A DNA stretch of 64,000 nucleotides from Flavobacteriales bacterium (GCA_019638115.1 JAHBUK010000003.1:248001-312000); one strand, 5' to 3'; shown: positions 43,137 to 52,264, counted from the first letter of the stretch. A program made the numbers and translations. Notes: generated from the letters alone by a model not told the origin.

Positions 43137-43736
43137 CTAGTGGATCGTCATGAAAAAATGATGGCTTCCTTCCGAGTCATGCTCCCCACACATGATCGCC
43201 ATACCAGCGCCATCATTCACAAGAGATGCCATATCGACCCAATGGCGCGACCTAGCTGGCAGGAGATAACGTTCAAGCCGATCCTGCAACAAGCGTCCGC
43301 CGACCACGTCCATGAACATACTGTTGGTTTGGCATTGGACTTGAAGGTCTTCAGAAATGGCCGCGCGCACGATGTTCCGTCCGGCTCCCAGACCCTCCCA
43401 TGAAAGGATAATCAGTTCACCTTGGCGTTCGACGACTCTTGTTTGGTGCCCGAGGGATCCGACCTGGCGATCGAGCTTGTATTGTTCAACGCGGTTGGCT
43501 GGTCTGGGGTAGCGGTAAAGAATATGTCTCCCGAGTTTGGCCTCAATGACCCGATCCGTACACCATTCAATGAAGTGCTCCTCCTCGTTGACCTGCTCTT
43601 CAGCCGTAGAACCAGCAGCCCCGCGAGTGAATGCCACCTTCCATCGTAGAGGCCCCTGGGTTTTTAGCCCAAGGAAGAATCCCCACGGATCGCCTCTTCT
43701 GCCGTAGTCTTCCCAAGAATGGAAAGTGAACGACAT
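43137..43736 (-). CDS. hypothetical cytosolic protein
   Basis: A 199-residue soluble protein with no signal or membrane segment: MSFTFHSWEDYGRRGDPWGFFLG at the start, then a basic middle (ILYRYPRPANRVEQYKLDR) and helix-rich end (LQDRLERYLLPARSRHW). No family recognised. It starts 9 bases after the glutaryl-CoA dehydrogenase stop in the same direction and could be read through from that transcript. It lies within the cassette delimited by the gcdH fragment and converges with the membrane protein gene. Real coding status is supported by length and by the lack of a better overlapping frame. Confidence 0.55.
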   Translation of the reverse strand: MSFTFHSWEDYGRRGDPWGFFLGLKTQGPLRWKVAFTRGAAGSTAEEQVNEEEHFIEWCTDRVIEAKLGRHILYRYPRPANRVEQYKLDRQVGSLGHQTRVVERQGELIILSWEGLGAGRNIVRAAISEDLQVQCQTNSMFMDVVGGRLLQDRLERYLLPARSRHWVDMASLVNDGAGMAIMCGEHDSEGSHHFFMTIH

Positions 43737-43745
43737 GGCTTCGCC

Positions 43746-44960
43746 TTACTTGAACGCCTGGAAGCCGGTGACGTCGGCGCCGGTGATCAGCAGGTGGATG
43801 TCGTGGGTGCCTTCGTAGGTCACCACGCTTTCGAGGTTCATCATATGGCGCATGATGGGGTACTCATTGGTGATGCCCATGCCGCCGAGGATCTGGCGCG
43901 CTTCGCGGGCCACGGTGAGGGCCAGGTGCACGTTGTTGCGCTTGGCCATGCTGATCTGTGCGGTGGTGGCGCGGCCCTCGTTACGCAGGGTGCCCAGGCG
44001 CCAGGTGAGCAGTTGGGCCTTGGTGATCTCGGTGACCATTTCGGCGAGTTTCTTCTGCGTGAGCTGGAAGGCGCCGATGGGCTTGCCGAACTGGATGCGC
44101 TGCTGGCTGTACCGCAGGGCGGTATCGTAGCACTCCATGGCCACACCCAGCGTGCCCCACGCGATGCCGTAGCGCGCGCTGTCCAGGCAGCTCATGGGGG
44201 CACCCAAGCCGTTGCGGCCGGGCAGTAGGTTGCCTTTGGGCACCTTTACATTGTCGAACACCAACTCGCCGGTGGGGCTGGCGCGGAGGCTCAGCTTGCC
44301 GTGTGTGGTGGGGGTGGTGAAGCCCTCCATGCCGCGCTCCACGATCAGGCCATGAATGCGGCCTTCGGTGTTCTCGGCCTTGGCCCACACGATGGCGAGG
44401 TCGGCGAAGGGTGCGTTGCTGATCCACATCTTGGCGCCGTTCAGCAGGTAGTGGTCGCCCATGTCTTTGAAAGTGGTGACCATGCCGCTGGGGTTGCTGC
44501 CGAAGTCGGGCTCGGTGAGGCCGAAGCAGCCGATCTTCTTGCCCTGCACCATGTCGGGCAGCCACTTCTTCTTCTGCTCTTCGCTGCCGTATTTCCAGAT
44601 GGGGTACATGGCCAGTGAACCCTGCACGCTGCACAGGCTGCGCAGGCCGCTGTCGCAACGCTCGATCTCCTGCATGATCAGGCCGTAGCTGATCTGGTCC
44701 AGGCCGGGGCCGCCGTACTCTTCCGGTACGAAGGGGCCGAAAGCGCCGATCTCCGCCAGGCCGGGGATGATGTCCTTGCTGAAGCTGGCGTTCTCGAAGC
44801 GCTCCTCGATGATGGGCTTCAGGTGCGTGCTCACGTGTTTGCGTGCCGTATCGCGGATCAGCTTGTGCTCGTCGGTGAAGAGCTCGTCCACCAGGTAATG
44901 GTCGTGGCTCTGGAAGAGATCGGTGGCGCTGCGTTTCTGCTCGGCGGTGGTGCTGCTCAT
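43746..44960 (-). CDS. gcdH: glutaryl-CoA dehydrogenase (acyl-CoA dehydrogenase family)
   Basis: A 404-residue flavoenzyme that oxidises and decarboxylates glutaryl-CoA to crotonyl-CoA in lysine/tryptophan breakdown. The glutaryl-CoA dehydrogenase signature SLCSVQGSLAMYPI and the catalytic Glu in [12 protein letters not shown] are present. FAD-binding motifs include CFGLTEPDFGSNPSGM and ARQILGGMGITNEYPIMRH. The length fits the family. The 3' 92 bases are duplicated 1.7 kb away (42025-42116). The divergent DUF4271 operon begins 90 bases upstream. Other short-chain acyl-CoA dehydrogenase activity is possible but less likely. Confidence 0.93.
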   Translation of the reverse strand: MSSTTAEQKRSATDLFQSHDHYLVDELFTDEHKLIRDTARKHVSTHLKPIIEERFENASFSKDIIPGLAEIGAFGPFVPEEYGGPGLDQISYGLIMQEIERCDSGLRSLCSVQGSLAMYPIWKYGSEEQKKKWLPDMVQGKKIGCFGLTEPDFGSNPSGMVTTFKDMGDHYLLNGAKMWISNAPFADLAIVWAKAENTEGRIHGLIVERGMEGFTTPTTHGKLSLRASPTGELVFDNVKVPKGNLLPGRNGLGAPMSCLDSARYGIAWGTLGVAMECYDTALRYSQQRIQFGKPIGAFQLTQKKLAEMVTEITKAQLLTWRLGTLRNEGRATTAQISMAKRNNVHLALTVAREARQILGGMGITNEYPIMRHMMNLESVVTYEGTHDIHLLITGADVTGFQAFK

Positions 44961-45037
44961 GGTTGGGCCGAAGGGCTTGTGCGCTCCGGGGCCGCGAAAT
45001 TAGGAAAGCCCTGCACCGCACGCCTCGCAAGGGCATC

Positions 45038-45045
45038 TACTTTTG
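45038..45045 (+). promoter_or_regulatory. -7 promoter element (TACTTTTG) of the hemD-rnpA operon
   Basis: An exact TAnnTTTG match 5 bases before the ATG of the DUF4271 gene, the first gene of the operon. No -33 element is clear. The spacing implies a leaderless or very short 5' leader. Confidence 0.5.
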
Positions 45046-45050
45046 CCGCC

Positions 45051-45737
45051 ATGAACGGAAGCCTGAGCACCGACCACCTGCGGGTGATCGATCCGCTGAA
45101 CGCGGAATGGGTGACCGTTCTCCTGCTGGGTATCCTGGTGATGTTGGCCTTGACCAATACCGCCTCGCCGCGCAAATGGGCCTTGCTGGGCCAGAGCATG
45201 TTCCGCATGCGCCTGGCCAAACAGATCCTGCGCGAGGAGATCGACCTGCAGGACCGCCTCTTCACCGGCTTGCTCATGGTCTCCGTGGCCGTGCTGGCGC
45301 TCTTCACATGGCAGGGCTTCGTCCAGTTCGGTGTGGAGGCACCGCACTACCTGCAATGTCTGGCGGCCGTGGCGGGGGTGCTGGTGGGCCACCTGGTGCT
45401 CATGGGCGCCTTGCGGATCCTCTTTCAAGGGGATGTCGGCGTGGCCGAATACCGTGCCTCGGGCCTGTTGATCATCATCGTCAATGGACTGGTGCTCCTG
45501 CCCATCACCATGCTCATTGCCTACCGTTCCGCCTGGCGCTCGGAATTGTTGCTGGCGGGTGCTTTTGTAATGGGGCTTTTTCTCTTGTTCCGATGGGTGC
45601 GGGGCGCTTGGATCGCCTGGTCCGAGGGGCTCTCGCCGGGCTACATAATTATCTACCTTTGCGCCGCCGAAGCCATACCCTTGCTCTTGATGATCAACGC
45701 TTTGGTACTTCCGGTCATCGTAGCGAACCACCCCTAA
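45051..45737 (+). CDS. DUF4271 membrane protein
   Basis: A 228-residue inner-membrane protein with about six or seven hydrophobic segments (VTVLLLGILVMLALTN, LFTGLLMVSVAVLALFTW, LLIIIVNGLVLLPITMLIAY and others) and no signal peptide. Size, topology and position directly upstream of hemD match DUF4271, which occupies this place in many Bacteroidota. Function unknown; the constant link to hemD and rnpA suggests operon sharing more than a heme role. The start is the ATG 5 bases after the promoter octamer. The gene is 13 bases from hemD. Confidence 0.85.
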   Translation: MNGSLSTDHLRVIDPLNAEWVTVLLLGILVMLALTNTASPRKWALLGQSMFRMRLAKQILREEIDLQDRLFTGLLMVSVAVLALFTWQGFVQFGVEAPHYLQCLAAVAGVLVGHLVLMGALRILFQGDVGVAEYRASGLLIIIVNGLVLLPITMLIAYRSAWRSELLLAGAFVMGLFLLFRWVRGAWIAWSEGLSPGYIIIYLCAAEAIPLLLMINALVLPVIVANHP

Positions 45738-45750
45738 GCCGCACGGCTTG

Positions 45751-46500
45751 ATGAAGATCAAGACTCTCCTTGTTTCGCAGCCTGCCCCCACGGACGAGAA
45801 GTCGCCCTATCTGGAGCTGGCCAGGAAGTTCAACCTGAAGATCGATTTCAGGCCCTTCATCCAGGTGCAGGGCGTGGATGCTCAGGATTTCCGCCAGGAG
45901 CGCATCAACATCCTCGACCATTCCGCGATCGTGCTCACCAGCCGAAATGCTGTGGACCACTTCTTCCGGATGTGCAAGGAGATGCGCCTCACCGTGCCGG
46001 AGACCATGAAGTATTTCTGCGTGAGCGAAAGCGTCGCCTACTACGTGCAGAAGTACATCGTGTACCGCAAGCGCAAGGTCTTCATCGGCAAGCAGACCTT
46101 TCCCGATCTGATGGACGTGATCAAGAAGCACAAGGACGAAAAGTACCTGGTGCCTTGCAGCGACATTCAGCAGGGCGAGATCCCCGCCATGTTGGACAAG
46201 GCCGGCATCAAACACACCAACGCGGTGTTCTACCGCACGGTGGCCAGCGACATGAGCGACATCAAGGAACTGAAGTACGACATGCTCGTGTTCTTCAGCC
46301 CCGGTGGCATCTCCAGCTTGAAGCAGAATTTCCCCAAGTTCGAGCAGGGCGATGTGTGCATCGCCGCCTTCGGTGCCTCCACCGCCAAGGCCGTGCGCGA
46401 CCACGGCTACCGGCTCGACATCGAAGCCCCACTGCCCCAGGCCCCTTCCATGACCGGCGCCATCGAGCTGTTCATCAAGAACCAGGGCAAGAAGAAGTGA
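45751..46500 (+). CDS. hemD: uroporphyrinogen-III synthase
   Basis: A 249-residue cytosolic enzyme that cyclises hydroxymethylbilane to uroporphyrinogen III in heme and siroheme synthesis. Family features include the N-terminal LVSQPAPTDEKSPYLELARK, the conserved IVLTSRNAVDHFFRM, and MLVFFSPGGISSLKQNFP with IAAFGASTAKAVRDHGYRLD near the end. The ATG at 45751 is chosen over a TTG directly before it. The stop overlaps the rnpA GTG start as GTGA. Other heme genes are not in the window. Confidence 0.93.
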   Translation: MKIKTLLVSQPAPTDEKSPYLELARKFNLKIDFRPFIQVQGVDAQDFRQERINILDHSAIVLTSRNAVDHFFRMCKEMRLTVPETMKYFCVSESVAYYVQKYIVYRKRKVFIGKQTFPDLMDVIKKHKDEKYLVPCSDIQQGEIPAMLDKAGIKHTNAVFYRTVASDMSDIKELKYDMLVFFSPGGISSLKQNFPKFEQGDVCIAAFGASTAKAVRDHGYRLDIEAPLPQAPSMTGAIELFIKNQGKKK

Positions 46501-46937
46501 ACGCGGTGCATCACCGGCCCAACGGTCCGTGGCACCCCGATGAGCGACCGCCCGTGCCCCGCGCTACCTTCGGCAAACGTGAACACCTGTGCGGAACGCT
46601 CCGCATCCGCGCGGTGGCCACCACCGGCCGTGGTGTGAACGAGCATCCCTTCAAACTGGTGGGCCGCATAATGACCCTCTCCGAACCCGTGGCGGCACAA
46701 GTGGCCTTTGCCGTGCCCAAACGCAACCTGCGCCATGCCAAGGATCGCAACCGCATGAAACGCCTGATGCGCGAAGCTTACCGGCTGAACAAGGCCCCCC
46801 ACGTGGAACGCCTCGCCGCCAAAGGCATACAGGTGGCCTGGCTCTTCGTGTTCCAGGCGCAGCAACCGGTGAGTTACGCGGAGACCGAGCAGAAAATATC
46901 GCGTGCCCTCACACGTTGGATGGAACAACATGGGTAA
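46497..46937 (+). CDS. rnpA: ribonuclease P protein component
   Basis: Up to 146 residues from the GTG at 46497, which overlaps the hemD stop (GTGA); GTG codons at 46506 and 46554 are alternatives. The conserved core starts [15 protein letters not shown] and contains the RNR motif [24 protein letters not shown]. The protein binds the RNase P RNA and helps process tRNA 5' ends. It overlaps yidD by 8 bases. A TACCTTCG motif inside the gene at 46565 is unlikely to be used. No rpmH is adjacent, unlike in many other phyla. Confidence 0.92.
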   Translation: MNAVHHRPNGPWHPDERPPVPRATFGKREHLCGTLRIRAVATTGRGVNEHPFKLVGRIMTLSEPVAAQVAFAVPKRNLRHAKDRNRMKRLMREAYRLNKAPHVERLAAKGIQVAWLFVFQAQQPVSYAETEQKISRALTRWMEQHG

Positions 46938-47172
46938 GCTGCTGGCACGTCCGCTGATGGCCCTGGTCTGGATCTACCAGCAGGCCATCTCGCCCCTGTT
47001 CCCCGGAGCCTGCCGTTACACGCCCACCTGCTCCGCATACGGCATGGAGGCACTGCGCACGCATGGCGCCTTCCGCGGCGGCTGGCTCACCCTCAAGCGC
47101 ATACTATCTTGTCACCCGTGGGGCGGCCACGGCCACGACCCCGTTCCACAAGACCCGCACAAGCATGGATAA
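46930..47172 (+). CDS. yidD: membrane protein insertion efficiency factor
   Basis: An 80-residue protein of the YidD family, thought to assist YidC/Sec-dependent membrane insertion at the inner face of the membrane. The signature is [32 protein letters not shown], with the three conserved cysteines and [26 protein letters not shown]. The ATG at 46930 overlaps the rnpA stop by 8 bases; the stop in turn overlaps the next start by 8 bases. This tight chain indicates coupled translation. The short C-terminus ends soon after the conserved HDPVP. Confidence 0.93.
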   Translation: MGKLLARPLMALVWIYQQAISPLFPGACRYTPTCSAYGMEALRTHGAFRGGWLTLKRILSCHPWGGHGHDPVPQDPHKHG

Positions 47173-48841
47173 GCAGATCGTTCGCCGCACGGCACGTTGG
47201 AGGAATTGGATCATGGCTGGCGTCGTAGCAGGCGGCGGGGCCATCGCCATCAGCGCGGCCGATAGCTACTTCGAGATCAGTAAGAACCTGGAGATCTTCA
47301 ACGAACTCTACAAGGAGCTCAACATCTACTACGTGGATGAGACCGAGCCCGGCAAGCTGATGAAGACGGGCATCGATGCGATGCTCTCCTCCCTCGATCC
47401 CTACACGCAGTACATCCCCGAGAGCGACATCGAGGACTACCGCTTCATGACCACCGGCCAGTACGGTGGCATCGGCGCCCTCATCCGCCGCAAGGACGAC
47501 CGCGTGTTCGTGAGCGAGCCCTACGAGGGTTTCCCCGCCATGAAGTCGGGCATCCGTGCCGGTGACGAGATCGTGGAGGTGGACGGCCGCAAGGTGGGTG
47601 GCATGAACACCGACGAGGTGAGCAAGCTGCTGAAGGGACAGGCCGGAAGCGCCGTGCGCGTGCTGGTGAAGCGCGATGGCGCCGAGACGAAGGAGCACGT
47701 GCTCACCCGCGAGGAGATCAAGATCCCCGATGTGCCCTACAAAGGCATCATCGATGCGGCCAATAACGTGGGTTATGTGAAGCTCAACAGCTTCACCCAG
47801 ACCGCCAGCCAGGAAGTGCGCAAGGCCATGAAGGAGCTGAAGGACCAGGGCGCCACCAAGCTGGTGCTCGACCTGCGCGGCAACGGTGGCGGCCTGCTGC
47901 GCGAGGCGGTCAACATCGTGAACCTCTTCGTGCCCCGCAACCAACTGGTGGTGGAGACCCGCGGCCGCATCGGCGAGTGGGACAAGAGCTACAAGACCCT
48001 CAGCGAGCCGGTGGATGCCACCATCCCCCTGGTGATCATCGTGGACGAAGGTTCCGCCAGCGCCAGCGAGATCGTGAGCGGTGCCCTGCAGGACCTGGAC
48101 CGCGCCGTGGTGGTGGGCGAACGCACCTTCGGCAAGGGCCTCGTGCAGCAGACACTCGACCTGCGCTACAACAGCAAGATCAAGGTCACCGTGGCCAAGT
48201 ACTACATCCCCAGTGGCCGCTGTATCCAGAAGCTCGATTATGCCCACCGCGACAGCACCGGCAAGGTCACCGAAGTGAAGGAGGAGGCCATCGCCGAGTT
48301 CAAGACCCGCAACGGACGACCGGTATTCGATGGCCGTGGCATCCTGCCCGATGTGGAGGTGCAGGACCCCGAGCTCGCCAAGGTGGTGGGCGGCCTCTAC
48401 CAGCAAGACGTGTTCTTCGATTTCGCCACGCAGTTCCGCGCCAAGCATGAGAGCATCGGCGAGCCGGATCAGTTCACCATCAGCGACCAGCTTTATGCGG
48501 AGTTCACCGCATTCGCCAAGCAGCGCGAAGTGAACTACGACACCGAGAGCATGGAAGCGTTGGACGCCCTGGTGGAGAAAGCCAAGAAAGAGCGCTACTA
48601 CGAGCACGCCAAGGCGCAGATCGATGCCTTGCGCCAAGGCCTGGCACCCGATCGCAGCGAGGACCTCGTGCGTTTCCGCGCTGACATCGAGGACGTGCTG
48701 CGCAACGAGATCGTATCGCGCTACTACTACCAGACCGGCCGCGCCAAAGCCGCGCTCGCCAGTGACAGCCAGGTGCGCAAAGCGATCGAGGTGCTCACCA
48801 GCGATGCCTATGGCAAGGTCCTCTCAGGGACCACGAACTAA
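47165..48841 (+). CDS. S41 family C-terminal processing protease, second paralogue
   Basis: A 558-residue periplasmic protease. Residues about 15-35 form a signal or anchor. The PDZ domain spans about 95-175 ([25 protein letters not shown]). The S41 core has [13 protein letters not shown], Ser in [10 protein letters not shown] and Lys in [10 protein letters not shown]. Compared with the protease at 1492-3117 it has a longer C-terminal helical region. The ATG at 47165 overlaps yidD; the frame extends upstream through yidD without a better start. It is the last gene of the DUF4271-hemD-rnpA-yidD operon. The substrate is unknown. Confidence 0.94.
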   Translation: MDKQIVRRTARWRNWIMAGVVAGGGAIAISAADSYFEISKNLEIFNELYKELNIYYVDETEPGKLMKTGIDAMLSSLDPYTQYIPESDIEDYRFMTTGQYGGIGALIRRKDDRVFVSEPYEGFPAMKSGIRAGDEIVEVDGRKVGGMNTDEVSKLLKGQAGSAVRVLVKRDGAETKEHVLTREEIKIPDVPYKGIIDAANNVGYVKLNSFTQTASQEVRKAMKELKDQGATKLVLDLRGNGGGLLREAVNIVNLFVPRNQLVVETRGRIGEWDKSYKTLSEPVDATIPLVIIVDEGSASASEIVSGALQDLDRAVVVGERTFGKGLVQQTLDLRYNSKIKVTVAKYYIPSGRCIQKLDYAHRDSTGKVTEVKEEAIAEFKTRNGRPVFDGRGILPDVEVQDPELAKVVGGLYQQDVFFDFATQFRAKHESIGEPDQFTISDQLYAEFTAFAKQREVNYDTESMEALDALVEKAKKERYYEHAKAQIDALRQGLAPDRSEDLVRFRADIEDVLRNEIVSRYYYQTGRAKAALASDSQVRKAIEVLTSDAYGKVLSGTTN

Positions 48842-48875
48842 GCGGTAGGCGGCGTCCTCCTTCACCGGGCTGATC

Positions 48876-50462
48876 ATGCACGGCCGCTTCCCGTTCCGCC
48901 AAGTACACGTGCTCGCGCTCAGCTTGTGCGCGATCATGCTGCCCTGGAGCACGGCCTTCCTCAGCATCGCACAAATGCTGCTGGCCGCCAACTGGCTCGC
49001 CGAAGGCATCGTGCAACGCGATCTCGGCGGGCGCTTCAAGCGTGCCTTCACCTCCGCACCGGTGCTGGTCTTCCTCGGCTTCCTCGGGCTGCATCTGCTG
49101 GGCCTGCTCTGGACCACCGACAGCGCCTGGGGCTTCGACCTGGTGCGGATCCTCGCGCCGGTGCTCGTGTTCGGGGTCATCCTGGGCGGCTCGCCACGCC
49201 TGCGGCCCGGTGAGTTGCGCACCATCCTCCTGTGGGGCGCGGTCAGCGTGGTGGTGAGCTCTTTCGCTTGTGTGCTGATGGCGGCACCCGATGCGGACTA
49301 CCGCTCCCTCTCGCGCTTCATCAGCCACATCCGCATGGCCTTGCTGCTGGTGCTTGCTGCGGTGGTCTTCCGGAGCTACCTGAATAATGGTCACGCGCAA
49401 CGCCAGATCATGCTCCTGCTCGTTGTGTGGACCTGGTATTTCCTGGGCCGCTTGGGCAGTGTGCAGGGCGCCGCGCTCATCCTGCTCCTGCTCTGGCTGG
49501 AGCTGTGGTTCGCGCTGCGCAACAGGAAAGCGGCGCTGCGCTACACGTTTCGAACGACGTTGTTGTTGGTGCCCTTGGCTGCACTTGTCTGGGCGTGGAT
49601 GCACTGGACGCGCATCTCGGATGCCGCCATGGTGGCCACGCCCACCACTGTTGAGTACACGGCAGGTGGTGAGCGCTACCTGCATGTGGAGGGCAACACG
49701 CAATTGGAGAACGGCACACCGGTGTGGCAGTACGTGGCCTGGGGGGAACTCCGCAGAAGCTGGGCCAGGCGCAGCAAGCTCGACATCGATTCGTTGGATG
49801 GACGTGGGCATGTGGTGAAAGGCACCCTGGCACGCTACCTCAGTTCACTTGGCCTGCGGAAGGACAGCGCGGGCGTGATGGCCCTGAGCGATGCGGACGT
49901 GCAGCGCGTGGAACAAGGGGTCACCAGTGCCCATGCCGCGCGCACCAACCGCTTCGTGGCGCGCCTGCAGGAGGTGCTCTTCGAGCTGCAACGCTACCGC
50001 ACCACCGGTGATGCCAACGGCCACTCCATCACGCAGCGCCTGGAATACTGGCGAACGGGCATGGCCATCGTGCGCGATCACCCGCTGCTCGGCGTGGGCA
50101 CGGGCGATACCCAGCGCGCCTTCGATGCGAAGTACGAGGAACTGCACACCTCCCTGCTGCCCCAGTGGCGGCACCGCGCGCACAACCAATACCTCACGCT
50201 GCTGATCAGCTTCGGTGCGGTCGGCCTGCTCTTCGCGCTTTTCAGTTGGTGGTGGCCGGCCTGGAAGCTGGGTGCCTGGCGCGATCCGCTCTTCGTGGCC
50301 TGGGCCATCATCTTCGGCATCTCCTGCCTTACCGACGATACCATCGAGACGCAGGCCGGGGCCACGTTCTTCGCGCTCTACTACGCGCTCTTCGTATTCG
50401 CCGCACCGCGTGCCGAGATCAGTGGCCGGGCTCCAACAACGCCAACACCTGACGGGGGCTGA
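48876..50462 (+). CDS. O-antigen ligase/polymerase-like membrane protein
   Basis: A 528-residue protein with about ten membrane segments and a large periplasmic loop (about 250-400). Features of the Wzy/WaaL group include ITQRLEYWRTGMAIVRDHPLLGVGTGD and WRHRAHNQYLTLLISFGAVGLLFALF; the loop HAHNQYL-type motif with Arg and His is typical of the ligase/polymerase active region. It would ligate or polymerise surface polysaccharide at the periplasmic face. It starts 34 bases after the protease gene. Its 3' end overlaps the convergent GT9 gene by 44 bases. Ligase versus polymerase cannot be decided. Confidence 0.87.
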   Translation: MHGRFPFRQVHVLALSLCAIMLPWSTAFLSIAQMLLAANWLAEGIVQRDLGGRFKRAFTSAPVLVFLGFLGLHLLGLLWTTDSAWGFDLVRILAPVLVFGVILGGSPRLRPGELRTILLWGAVSVVVSSFACVLMAAPDADYRSLSRFISHIRMALLLVLAAVVFRSYLNNGHAQRQIMLLLVVWTWYFLGRLGSVQGAALILLLLWLELWFALRNRKAALRYTFRTTLLLVPLAALVWAWMHWTRISDAAMVATPTTVEYTAGGERYLHVEGNTQLENGTPVWQYVAWGELRRSWARRSKLDIDSLDGRGHVVKGTLARYLSSLGLRKDSAGVMALSDADVQRVEQGVTSAHAARTNRFVARLQEVLFELQRYRTTGDANGHSITQRLEYWRTGMAIVRDHPLLGVGTGDTQRAFDAKYEELHTSLLPQWRHRAHNQYLTLLISFGAVGLLFALFSWWWPAWKLGAWRDPLFVAWAIIFGISCLTDDTIETQAGATFFALYYALFVFAAPRAEISGRAPTTPTPDGG

Positions 50463-51414
50463 TCGCCTTGATCTGTGCCACGGGATCGCCCTCCGGGTCC
50501 ACACCCTGCGCCACCAGTGCATGTGCCTTGGCGCCAATGGGTGCCCAGCGCCCCGGATGGATGGGACGCTTCTGCGCATAGAGCCCGATGGCCTGTATGC
50601 CGCAGGCCGCAGCGATGTGCAGCGGGCCGGTGCTGGCGGCCACCAAGGCCTCGCTCCGCGCGATCAAGGCGATGAGCTGCTCCAACGATAGGTGGCCTCC
50701 CGCATCGCTCACGTGCGGCAGGTGCAGCGGCAGTCCGGCGCGGTAGCGTTCCGCCTCGGCCGCCGTGCCGGTAACGATCACTTGGTAGCGATCGGGGTGC
50801 AGCAGTTCGATCAGCTCGCTGAAGTGCCCAAGGCCCCATTCCACCGCGCTGCCTTTGGAGAGCGGATGCAGGATCACCTGCCGCCTACCGGGCCTCAGGA
50901 ACTGCTGCACCGCAGCATCCGCCGCGGGCGCATGGAAGCCGCTCAGCGATGCGCAACGCACTAGATCGGGCACCTCGGTGATCCCGAAGGGTGCCAGTAG
51001 CTTGATGTTCAATTGCGCTTCGTGCAACTCGCTCTTGCGCCTGCTGAAGGCCACGCGGTGGTTGCAGCTGGTCCAGTGCCACCAGCGGTTGGTGGTGCCG
51101 ATGCGCCAGGGGATGCCTGCGCGCTTCGCCCAGCGGGCCACCTCGCGTTGCGGGAACACGTGTACCAAGGCATCGGCCTCAAGGGCACGCAGCTGGTCCA
51201 CGGCATCGCCTTGTTGCAGTTCCTCCAGCGTGATCACCTGGTCCACGTGGGTGCAGCAGCGCAGCACCGGTGCCGTGTATCCCCGACCGAGAAAGGTGAT
51301 GCGCACGCCGGGGAAACGCTCGCGCAGCAGACCGGCCATGGGCAGGGTGAGCATCACGTCGCCGATGCTGTCCGTGCGGCTCAGCACGATGTGCTCAGGA
51401 GGGCTGTTGCGCAT
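50419..51414 (-). CDS. GT9-family glycosyltransferase (heptosyltransferase-like)
   Basis: A 331-residue cytosolic GT-B enzyme. It shows RTDSIGDVMLTLPMAGLLRERFP at the N-terminus and, in the C-terminal domain, HPLSKGSAVEWG and the sugar-nucleotide-binding region IARSEALVAASTGPLHIAAACG, the hallmark of GT9. Such enzymes add heptose or related sugars to the lipopolysaccharide core. The start overlaps the end of the GT2 gene by 20 bases, so the two are co-transcribed (GT2 first). The 3' end overlaps the ligase-like gene convergently by 44 bases. Confidence 0.92.
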   Translation of the reverse strand: MRNSPPEHIVLSRTDSIGDVMLTLPMAGLLRERFPGVRITFLGRGYTAPVLRCCTHVDQVITLEELQQGDAVDQLRALEADALVHVFPQREVARWAKRAGIPWRIGTTNRWWHWTSCNHRVAFSRRKSELHEAQLNIKLLAPFGITEVPDLVRCASLSGFHAPAADAAVQQFLRPGRRQVILHPLSKGSAVEWGLGHFSELIELLHPDRYQVIVTGTAAEAERYRAGLPLHLPHVSDAGGHLSLEQLIALIARSEALVAASTGPLHIAAACGIQAIGLYAQKRPIHPGRWAPIGAKAHALVAQGVDPEGDPVAQIKAISPRQVLALLEPGH

Positions 51415-52159
51415 GGCGGAGCGCGTGGAGCTTGGCGTATTTCAAATGCACTGCGCGTGCCGAGAGCCGTGCGATGTGGAAGCCCGCCGCACCATCGAGG
51501 AAGCCTCCCTGCATCAGGTAGCCCTGCACGAACTTGGCCACGGGCGACAACCAGCGCTTCACCGGACCGGCCGTGCGGCCGTCGGCCATCATCTTCCGCG
51601 CATGCAGCGTGCTGTAGCGTTCGATCCGTTCGCGGTGATCGTCCAAGCTGTGGTACGACCAGTGCAGCAGGTCGCCTTTCAGGTGCGTGATGGGCAGCCC
51701 GCTCCGCAACTTCAGTTCCTCGTGTACGTGCTCCCCTTCCCAGCGGGCCGCCGCTTTAGGGAAGAGCCGCACCTTCACGTCCGGATACCAGCCACCGTGT
51801 CGCACCCAGGCGCCGCAATAGTTGGTGAGCCGGTTGAAGCGGTAGGCACCCACCAGCCCCGCGCGCTGTGCGTGTTTCAAGGAGTCCATCAGCTCCGGCG
51901 ACAAGGCCTCATCGGCATCCATGGAAAGCACGTAGTCGTTGCGGGCCTGCGCATTGGCGAAGTTCTTCTGGTCGCTGTAATCGGTCCATGCGCGCACGAT
52001 CACGCGCGCGCCGAGGCCCTCTGCAATGCTGCGCGTCTCGTCCGTGCTCTCCGAGTCCACCACCACCACCTCATCCACCAGCCCCTGCAGCGAGGTGATG
52101 CAGCGCCCGATGTTCCGTGCTTCGTTGCGGGTGATGATGACGGCCGAGATCAGCTCCAT
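51395..52159 (-). CDS. GT2-family glycosyltransferase (WaaE/KdtX-like)
   Basis: A 254-residue cytosolic GT-A enzyme beginning MELISAVIITRNEARNIGRC. The metal-binding DxD-type motif is LSMDADEAL, and VDSESTDETRSIAEGLGARV and DYSDQKNFAN are typical of the WaaE/KdtX branch (core beta-1,4-glucosyltransferase-like). The frame extends 35 codons upstream through the hairpin repeat at 52201-52259; that part is not protein-like, so the ATG at 52159 is chosen (ATG 52183 is an alternative). It probably acts in lipopolysaccharide core synthesis with the neighbouring GT9 and ligase genes. Confidence 0.9.
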   Translation of the reverse strand: MELISAVIITRNEARNIGRCITSLQGLVDEVVVVDSESTDETRSIAEGLGARVIVRAWTDYSDQKNFANAQARNDYVLSMDADEALSPELMDSLKHAQRAGLVGAYRFNRLTNYCGAWVRHGGWYPDVKVRLFPKAAARWEGEHVHEELKLRSGLPITHLKGDLLHWSYHSLDDHRERIERYSTLHARKMMADGRTAGPVKRWLSPVAKFVQGYLMQGGFLDGAAGFHIARLSARAVHLKYAKLHALRHAQQPS

Positions 52160-52200
52160 GCGTGCGGCCAAAGGTAGCCGCATGGTCAACAGGCGTGCTT

Positions 52201-52259
52201 CAATGTCACTCAGGCTTGCAGCCTGTGTACTATCCCGGCTGGAAGCCTGCGTGACATTG
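52201..52259. repeat. long hairpin repeat between the GT2 gene and the subtilisin gene
   Basis: CAATGTCAC-T-CAGGCTT pairs with AAGCCTG-C-GTGACATTG (16 of 17 positions), and the loop contains CAGCC/GGCTG. The CAGGCTTGCAGCCTG-type words resemble small intergenic repeat elements. No gene inside. Confidence 0.75.
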
Positions 52260-52264
52260 ACCAA

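Noticed and set aside
46565-46572. TACCTTCG promoter octamer inside the 5' part of rnpA
   Set aside because: It lies within the conserved N-terminal coding region (ATFGKRE), and rnpA is already joined to hemD by a GTGA overlap.
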